Below, piece by piece: positions 58,825 to 64,000 of a DNA stretch of 64,000 nucleotides. The DNA lies in NCBI RefSeq assembly GCF_000166055.1, contig NC_014664.1, positions 1,608,501 to 1,672,500 of the forward strand, written 5' to 3'. A program made the position numbers and the translations under genes. How positions within the stretch are numbered: position 1 is the first letter of the stretch; each line of letters opens with the position of its first letter. The notes beneath the pieces are model-generated. The model was not told the DNA's origin and made no database searches. It saw only the letters and a program-made list of their open reading frames with translations. This DNA is from Rhodomicrobium vannielii ATCC 17100 (GTDB lineage Bacteria > Pseudomonadota > Alphaproteobacteria > Rhizobiales > Rhodomicrobiaceae).

Positions 58825-60300
58825 TCAGCAAGCGAGCGCCAGCAACGCTTCGATGTCGAGGTGCCGCGCGAGGTGGGCGGCGAGGCGGTCGAGCGTGTCG
58901 TCGATCGCGGCCTCATAGGAAAGCGCGGAAGGCTCGCCGCCGAGCCGCGCCAGCCACGCCGCGCGCTGGCGGTCCTCCGCGAAAAGCCCGTGGACATAGC
59001 TGCCCATCACGCGCCCATCCGCTGACACCGCGCCGTCGGGCCTACAGCCGCCGTCTTCATGAAGAAGCACCAGAGGCCGCGCTGTGTCCGAGCCGAAGGT
59101 GCGGCCGATGTGGATTTCGTAGCCCGAAAGCGGCACGTTGTCCGCCGCTGTCCGGCCCGTTACGGCCGCGAGCGTCTTGTCGCCCGCAAGCTCCGTTTCG
59201 ACATCGAGCAGCCCGAGCCCCGGCACTCCGCCCGGCCTGCCCTCGACGCCCGCTGGATCGGCCACCCAGCGCCCCAGCATCTGATAGCCGCCGCAAAGGC
59301 CAAGCACCCGCCCGCCGCGCCGGACATGCGCGACAATGTCCGCCTCCCATCCGCAGGCGCGGAGCGCTGTGAGGTCTGCAATGGTGGCCTTCGAGCCGGG
59401 CAGGATGACGAGATCCGCGTCGGCGGGAAGCGGCTCGCCATGAGCCAGCGCCACGAGATCGACGCCCGGCTCAAGCCGCAGCGGATCGAGATCGTCGAAA
59501 TTTGCGATATGCGGCAGCACCGGCACGGCGATCTTCACGCGCTGACCGGCCTTCGCGCCCTCGCGCACCCAGTCGCGGCTAAAGCCGTCTTCCGGCGGCA
59601 ACGCATGCGCGTCCGCGAACCACGGCACGAGGCCGAGCGGCGTCCAGCCCGTGCGGTCGGCGACGAAGCGCATTCCGTCCGCGAACAGGCTCGCATCGCC
59701 GCGCATCTTGTTGACGATGAAGCCGCGGATCATGGCGGCGTCTTCCGCATCGAGCACCGCCTTGGTGCCGACAAGGCTCGCGATCACGCCGCCCCGGTCG
59801 ATGTCGCCGATGAGCACCACGGGTACGTCGGCCGCCCGCGCAAAACCCATATTCGCGATGTCGTTCGCGCGGAGGTTTACTTCGGACGGTGAGCCCGCAC
59901 CCTCGATCAGCACGAGGTCGCATTCCGCCTTCAGCCGCGCGAAACTTTCGAGAACCGGCGGCATCAGAGCCGCCTTGCGCGACTGATAATCGCGCGCCTC
60001 GGCCCTGCCCCAGACTTTGCCCTGCACGACGATCTGCGCGCCGGTATCGCTCTGCGGCTTCAACAGCACGGGGTTCATGTGGACGCTCGGCGCCACGCGC
60101 GCCGCACGGGCCTGAAGCATCTGCGCGCGGCCGATTTCGCCGCCGTCCGCAGTGACCCCCGCGTTGGTCGACATGTTCTGCGGCTTGAATGGGCGCACGG
60201 AAAGCCCGCGATCCGCGAGCAGACGGCACATCCCCGCCACGATCAGTGACTTGCCGACATCGGAGCCGGTTCCCTGAAACATCAGCGCGCGGGCCGTCAT
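58825..60300 (-). CDS. cobQ: Cobyric acid synthase CobQ
   Basis: CobQ amidates adenosylcobyrinic a,c-diamide at four side chains. From ATG 60300 the 491-residue protein has an N-terminal synthetase domain ([60 protein letters not shown]) and a C-terminal class I glutaminase domain ([14 protein letters not shown] with the nucleophilic Cys, and [15 protein letters not shown] with the His). It is transcribed away from the cobalamin riboswitch. An upstream GTG frame extension to 60354 is unlikely. Confidence 0.96.
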   Translation of the reverse strand: MTARALMFQGTGSDVGKSLIVAGMCRLLADRGLSVRPFKPQNMSTNAGVTADGGEIGRAQMLQARAARVAPSVHMNPVLLKPQSDTGAQIVVQGKVWGRAEARDYQSRKAALMPPVLESFARLKAECDLVLIEGAGSPSEVNLRANDIANMGFARAADVPVVLIGDIDRGGVIASLVGTKAVLDAEDAAMIRGFIVNKMRGDASLFADGMRFVADRTGWTPLGLVPWFADAHALPPEDGFSRDWVREGAKAGQRVKIAVPVLPHIANFDDLDPLRLEPGVDLVALAHGEPLPADADLVILPGSKATIADLTALRACGWEADIVAHVRRGGRVLGLCGGYQMLGRWVADPAGVEGRPGGVPGLGLLDVETELAGDKTLAAVTGRTAADNVPLSGYEIHIGRTFGSDTARPLVLLHEDGGCRPDGAVSADGRVMGSYVHGLFAEDRQRAAWLARLGGEPSALSYEAAIDDTLDRLAAHLARHLDIEALLALAC

Positions 60301-60429
60301 CGGCGGCTCGCTTTTCGGATCAAAGGGTTCGTTCCGCTCATCGCTCTCTACCAATTGCTCATGTTGGCCTTGCGCCGATAAAGCGCCGCCGATTGACTTC
60401 GTTGGCTTGACGTATCACAAATCGAGGCA

Positions 60430-60596
60430 GCCGACGGTCCCTTCGGGGACAAAAAGGGAATACCGGACGCGCCTGAGCGCGCGAAGCCGGAGCTGCCCCC
60501 GCAACTGTAAGCGGCGAGTCTGCGCCATGGCCACTGGACTTGTTCCGGGAAGGCGGCGCTGGCTGTGACCCGCGAGCCAGGAGACCTGCCGTCGCC
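60430..60596 (+). promoter_or_regulatory. Cobalamin riboswitch
   Basis: The sequence has the AdoCbl riboswitch landmarks in order: GGGAATACCGGACGCG, AAGCCGGAGCTGCCCCCGCA then ACTGTAAGCGG (B12 box), GCCACTGG, CCGGGAAGGCGG and GAGCCAGGAGACCTGCC. It lies 140 bp upstream of the DUF1636-cobW-cobN operon on the same strand and should repress it when cobalamin is plentiful. Confidence 0.95.
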
Positions 60597-60734
60597 TGCC
60601 CGGATCGCGTTATCGCGTTCCGATGAAGCGCCGTTCCGGGCGGGGTGTCCCGGAGCGCAAAGTCGGATGGGTGGAGTGCAGGTTCGCCCGCCGCACGCGC
60701 CGGACGGTTCGCCGTCCGCTCCCTCGGAACGAGC

Positions 60735-61142
60735 ATGGAAGCGACATCAACCTGTGAAGCCCCGCCAGCGCGCCGCGCCACCGTCTTCGTGTGCGTGCTT
60801 TGCGGGCGCAACCCTGCCGACAAGGCCGCGCCTCCGTCCGGCCACGCACTCTATGAAGCGCTCGCCGCCGAGCACGCCGCCCGCGCTGAAATGCGCTTTC
60901 GCATCGAGCCGGCGCAATGCCTGTCGAACTGCAATCGCGGCCTTACCGTCGCCATCGCCGGGCCGGACCGCTGGACGTACATGTTCGGCGAACTGACGAT
61001 CGAGGACGCGCCGGGTATCTATCGCGGCTGCATCGCCAACGCCGAAACCGAAGACGGCCTCGTGCCATGGAACGAGCGCCCCGCCTGCTTTCGCCGCGCG
61101 TTGATCGCGCGCGTGCCGCCGCTTCCCGAAAGGAGCCTTTGA
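60735..61142 (+). CDS. DUF1636 metal-binding-type protein of the cobalamin operon
   Basis: From ATG 60735 the 135-residue protein matches DUF1636: VFVCVLCGRNP near residue 17, CLSNCNRGLTVAIAGPDRWT then YMFGEL, and a C-terminal FRRALIARVPP. The Cys pairs suggest a metal or iron-sulfur site as in thioredoxin-like ferredoxins. The family is common next to cobW/cobN under B12 riboswitches and may help deliver cobalt or electrons; this is inference. It overlaps cobW at ATGA-like spacing. Confidence 0.85.
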   Translation: MEATSTCEAPPARRATVFVCVLCGRNPADKAAPPSGHALYEALAAEHAARAEMRFRIEPAQCLSNCNRGLTVAIAGPDRWTYMFGELTIEDAPGIYRGCIANAETEDGLVPWNERPACFRRALIARVPPLPERSL

Positions 61143-62176
61143 TGTCTCTCGCGAAAGTCCCCGTCACCATCGTCACCGGCTTCCTCGGCGCAGGCAAGAC
61201 GAGCCTCGTCCGCCATCTGATCGAAAACGCGAACGGCCGCCGCCTCGCCGTGCTCGTCAACGAGTTCGGCGACATCGGCATCGATGGCGAAATCCTCAAA
61301 GGCTGCGCCGACCCTACATGCCCCGAAGACGCCATCGTGGAACTGACCAACGGCTGCCTCTGCTGCACGGTCGCGGACGAGTTCGTACCCACGATGACGG
61401 CGCTGCTGAATCGAAAGGAGCCGCCGGAACACATCCTCATCGAGACGTCCGGGCTCGCGCTGCCGAAGCCGCTGCTCAAGGCGTTCGACTGGCCCGACTT
61501 GAAAACGCGCATCACGGTTGACGGCGTCATTGCCGTCGCCGATGCCGAAGCCGTGGCGGATGGGCGTTTCGCGCCGGACCCGGCACTCGTGGCGAAGCAG
61601 CGCGCGGGCGACACGAGCATCGACCACGACACGCCGCTCGGCGAGGTGTTCGAGGATCAGGTTGCGTGCGCGGATCTCGTCATTCTGAACAAGGCCGATC
61701 TTCTGGACGAAGCGCGGCTTGCGGTCGCGCGCGAGGTGGTGTTGGCCGAAGCGCCGCGCCCTATCCCCGTAATTGCGGCAATCGAAGGCCACGTCGATCC
61801 GCGCGTGGTGTTGGGGCTTGGCGCGGCTGCGGAAGACGATCTCGACGCGCGGCCAACGCATCACGATCACGGCGAGCCGCACGACCACGACGATTTCGAA
61901 ACGGTCGCGATCACGCTGCCGGAGCAGGCGTCACAGGCCGACCTCCTCGCGAAGGTCGAGGCGGCGGCGCGCGCACACAATATCCTGCGCGTGAAGGGCT
62001 ATGTTGCCATCGCGGGAAAGCCGATGCGGCTTCTCGTGCAAGGCGTCGGCTCCCGCATTCGCGCGCAGTTTGACCGGCCGTGGCACGCGGAGAAGCAGCG
62101 CCTCTCGCGGCTCGTCGTCATCGGCGAAAAGGGCTTCGACGCCGCCGCTGTCGCCGCTATCCTTGACGGCGCATGA
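61142..62176 (+). CDS. cobW: Cobalamin biosynthesis GTPase/metallochaperone CobW
   Basis: The 344-residue G3E GTPase starts at ATG 61142. It has Walker A VTGFLGAGKTSLVRHLI, VNEFGDIGIDGEIL, the CxCC metal motif in ELTNGCLCCTVADEF, LIETSGLALPKPLLKAF, the guanine motif ILNKADLL and a His-rich stretch HHDHGEPHDHDD. CobW is thought to load cobalt for CobNST. It lies between the DUF1636 gene and cobN with overlaps at both ends, all behind the riboswitch. Confidence 0.96.
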   Translation: MSLAKVPVTIVTGFLGAGKTSLVRHLIENANGRRLAVLVNEFGDIGIDGEILKGCADPTCPEDAIVELTNGCLCCTVADEFVPTMTALLNRKEPPEHILIETSGLALPKPLLKAFDWPDLKTRITVDGVIAVADAEAVADGRFAPDPALVAKQRAGDTSIDHDTPLGEVFEDQVACADLVILNKADLLDEARLAVAREVVLAEAPRPIPVIAAIEGHVDPRVVLGLGAAAEDDLDARPTHHDHGEPHDHDDFETVAITLPEQASQADLLAKVEAAARAHNILRVKGYVAIAGKPMRLLVQGVGSRIRAQFDRPWHAEKQRLSRLVVIGEKGFDAAAVAAILDGA

Positions 62177-64000
62177 TGCACATTCTGTTCCGCGAACGGC
62201 ATGGCCTCGAAGAAGCGGCGGTCGCCGAGGATCTCGGGCAGACGCCCGCCGATCTCGTCGTCCTGTCGTTCGCGGACAGCGACCTCGCGGCGTTCGCGGC
62301 TGGCTGGCGTGCCGGTCGCGCCGACCTGCCGACGCTGCGGCTCGCCAACCTCGCGCGGCTCAGGCATCCGCTTTCGGTCGACCTCTATATCGAGAAGACG
62401 CTCTCGGGCGCGCGCGGCGTGCTTGTGCGCCTGCTCGGCGGCATCGAATATTGGCGCTACGGCGTGGAGCAGCTTCGCGCGCTGGCCGAAGCGCAGGGCA
62501 TCGCGCTCGCCATCGTGTCGGGCGATGGGCGCGCCGATCCGCGTCTCGACGAGGTGTCGACGGTGCCGGTCGCTGTGCTCCGCCGATTGCAGGCGCTATG
62601 CGATATGGGCGGCGCACCGGCGGCGCGGGCTTCGCTTGGCGAGTTGGCGCGCGTGGCCGGTTTCGCCGTCGCGGTGGTGGATGGCGCGCACCCGCTTCCG
62701 CGTCACGGATTTTTCCCCGGCGATCCGGGTTGTTGTCCGCTCGCTCCGCCGTTTCCGGGCGACGCTCCTCGCGCCCTCGTCGTCTTCTACCGCGCCGCGC
62801 TTGCCGCCGCTGACACCGCGCCCATCGAGGCGTTGCTCGATGCGCTTGCGGCGCGCGGTTTCGACATGGCCGCGATCTTCGTGGCGAGCCTGAAAGAGCA
62901 GCCGACGCGCGCATGGCTCACCGACACGCTTCGCTGCATCGCGCCGGACGTGATCGTGAACGCGACCGCCTTTTCCGCGCGCGACGCCGAGACCGGCGCG
63001 TTCGACGCCTCGGAGGCAATCGTGTTGCAGGTGGCGCTGGCGGGATCGTCGCGCGAGGCCTGGGCCGAATCGGAGCGCGGCCTTTCCCCCGCCGACCTCG
63101 CCATTCACGTGGTGCTGCCGGAAATCGACGGTCGCATCTTCGCGGGCGCGATTTCCTTCAAGGAGCCGGAGGTGTCGGACCCGGAGCTCGGCTTCGCACG
63201 CGTGGTCCATATGCCGGAGGCCGAGCGCATCGCGGCGGTGGCGGACAAGGCGGCCGCGTTGGTGCGGTTGCGCCGAAGCGCGCGCGGCGCGCGGCGTGTT
63301 GCGCTCGTGATGTCGTCCTATCCCGGTCGCGATGACCAGATCGCGCATGCGGTGGGCCTCGATGCACCGGAAAGCGCGCTGGAAATCCTGCACCTGCTCC
63401 GAGCCGAGGGCTACGCGGTGGATGGGATTCCGGCTGACAACGGTGCGCTGATCGCAGGTTTGCTCGCCGAAGCCGTTGCATGGCCGCTCGCCAACTATCG
63501 CGCCGCGCTCGAAACGCTTCCGCCCGCGCTCGTTACCGAGCTTTACGGCGCATGGGGTGAGCCGGAAGCCGACACCGCCTGTCGCGATGGTGCGTACCGT
63601 TTCCGCGCCACGCGCTTCGGCAATATCATCGTGGCGGCCCAGCCCGAACGCGGCAGCGCGCGCGACCGCGTCGCCGAGTATCACGATCCGCGCCGCCCGC
63701 CGCGTCACGGCTTCGTTGCATTTTATCTGTGGCTGCGCCAGGCCGCGAAAATCGACGCGCTGGTGCATCTCGGCGCGCATGGAACGCTCGAATGGCTGCC
63801 CGGAAAGTCGGTCGCGCTGTCCGGCGCGTGCTGGCCTGAGGCGCTCACCGGCGCGCTGCCCGTTGCCTATCCGTTCATCGTCAACGATCCGGGCGAGGCC
63901 GCCACCGCGAAGCGACGCCTCGGCGCGGTGACCATCGGCCACATGACGCCACCGCAGCGGCTCGCCTCGCTGCCGCCCGAATTCCGCACGGTGGAACGCC
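62173..64000 (+). CDS. cobN: Cobaltochelatase subunit CobN, 3' end outside window
   Basis: An open frame from ATG 62173 (overlapping the cobW stop) continues to the window end, giving 609 codons. It matches the N-terminal half of CobN: HGLEEAAVAEDLGQTPADLV, HGFFPGDPGCCPLAPPFPGD, DVIVNATAFSARD, AISFKEPEVSDPELGF, EYHDPRRPPRHGFVAFYLWL and HLGAHGTLEWLPGKSVALSG. CobN is the large subunit that inserts cobalt into hydrogenobyrinic a,c-diamide, with CobS and CobT, in the aerobic pathway. Confidence 0.96.
   Translation, partial: MMHILFRERHGLEEAAVAEDLGQTPADLVVLSFADSDLAAFAAGWRAGRADLPTLRLANLARLRHPLSVDLYIEKTLSGARGVLVRLLGGIEYWRYGVEQLRALAEAQGIALAIVSGDGRADPRLDEVSTVPVAVLRRLQALCDMGGAPAARASLGELARVAGFAVAVVDGAHPLPRHGFFPGDPGCCPLAPPFPGDAPRALVVFYRAALAAADTAPIEALLDALAARGFDMAAIFVASLKEQPTRAWLTDTLRCIAPDVIVNATAFSARDAETGAFDASEAIVLQVALAGSSREAWAESERGLSPADLAIHVVLPEIDGRIFAGAISFKEPEVSDPELGFARVVHMPEAERIAAVADKAAALVRLRRSARGARRVALVMSSYPGRDDQIAHAVGLDAPESALEILHLLRAEGYAVDGIPADNGALIAGLLAEAVAWPLANYRAALETLPPALVTELYGAWGEPEADTACRDGAYRFRATRFGNIIVAAQPERGSARDRVAEYHDPRRPPRHGFVAFYLWLRQAAKIDALVHLGAHGTLEWLPGKSVALSGACWPEALTGALPVAYPFIVNDPGEAATAKRRLGAVTIGHMTPPQRLASLPPEFRTVER

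Noticed and set aside
56975..58918. 647-codon rightward frame opposite phnC and the nucleoside transporter
   Set aside because: Asp/His/Arg-rich shadow with no domain; the opposite strand encodes clear transporter proteins.
62596..63942. 448-codon leftward frame at the right end
   Set aside because: Shadow of cobN, whose own frame is continuous from 62173 to the window end and matches the family.

Overview
The window looks like a chromosome segment of a GC-rich purple non-sulfur alphaproteobacterium. The main evidence is a cluster of LH2 antenna genes (pucBA), a bacteriophytochrome histidine kinase, a KaiC ATPase with a hybrid kinase, a complete C-P lyase core and aerobic-type cobalamin genes (cobQ, cobW, cobN). 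A Rhodomicrobium-like Hyphomicrobiales host would fit the Puc sequences; that is inference from memory, not a search.

Positions 1 to about 34.3 kb are accessory DNA. The left part is a prophage early region: an excisionase-like HTH, a RecT-like annealing protein and YqaJ exonuclease, a CI-like repressor, a GcrA-like zinc protein, a helicase, a VRR-NUC nuclease and a primase/helicase. The last gene is split by an IS66 element with an 8-bp target duplication; its 3' end lies on the far side. A family of 17-bp palindromes (GTTnACAAyATGTnAAC) precedes the repressor, the exo-recT operon, the early rightward genes, a DNA methyltransferase near 17 kb and an unknown gene near 19 kb, so 1-19 kb probably belongs to one prophage regulon. 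Cargo inside or beside it includes an R-M-like cluster (HNH, Vsr, GHKL/MORC-like ATPase-nuclease, Dcm), an orphan HigA with a truncated HigB, and a HicA-like toxin next to a ParB-like protein. Further right are a Gabija-type pair (OLD nuclease plus UvrD-like helicase) between two diverged direct repeats, a BRO-type antirepressor whose C-terminal HTH matches the CI-like repressor, and a type I-C-like CRISPR array with no cas genes, broken at both ends. The stretch 28-34 kb is full of IS remnants (IS1595, IS481, IS3, IS256) plus a second near-identical IS66 copy with its own target duplication and a frameshifted tnpB.

From 34.3 to 47.8 kb the window holds light-related and signalling genes. The puc cluster runs leftward as pucB-pucA-pucB-pucA, then a solitary pucB. 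Short hairpins precede each pucB, and PpsR-like palindromes lie upstream of the first. Divergent from it are a NarL-type response regulator and a bacteriophytochrome with a HisKA_3 kinase module. Facing them are a PAS hybrid kinase and KaiC. A decayed response regulator survives antisense within the last codons of the hybrid kinase. Next is a small cluster of a methyltransferase, a YqcI/YcgG (GntA-like) protein and a urea-carboxylase-associated protein.

From 47.8 to 57.4 kb are the phosphonate genes: phnG-H-I-J-K-L-M leftward, a hexapeptide acetyltransferase divergent from phnG, and phnC-D-E for uptake. Pho-box-like 7-4-7 repeats stand before phnC, phnG and the acetyltransferase. A CNT-type nucleoside transporter follows. 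The right end carries cobQ leftward and, behind a cobalamin riboswitch, a DUF1636 protein, cobW and cobN (cut by the window end). No integrase, cas, kaiA or kaiB gene was seen.
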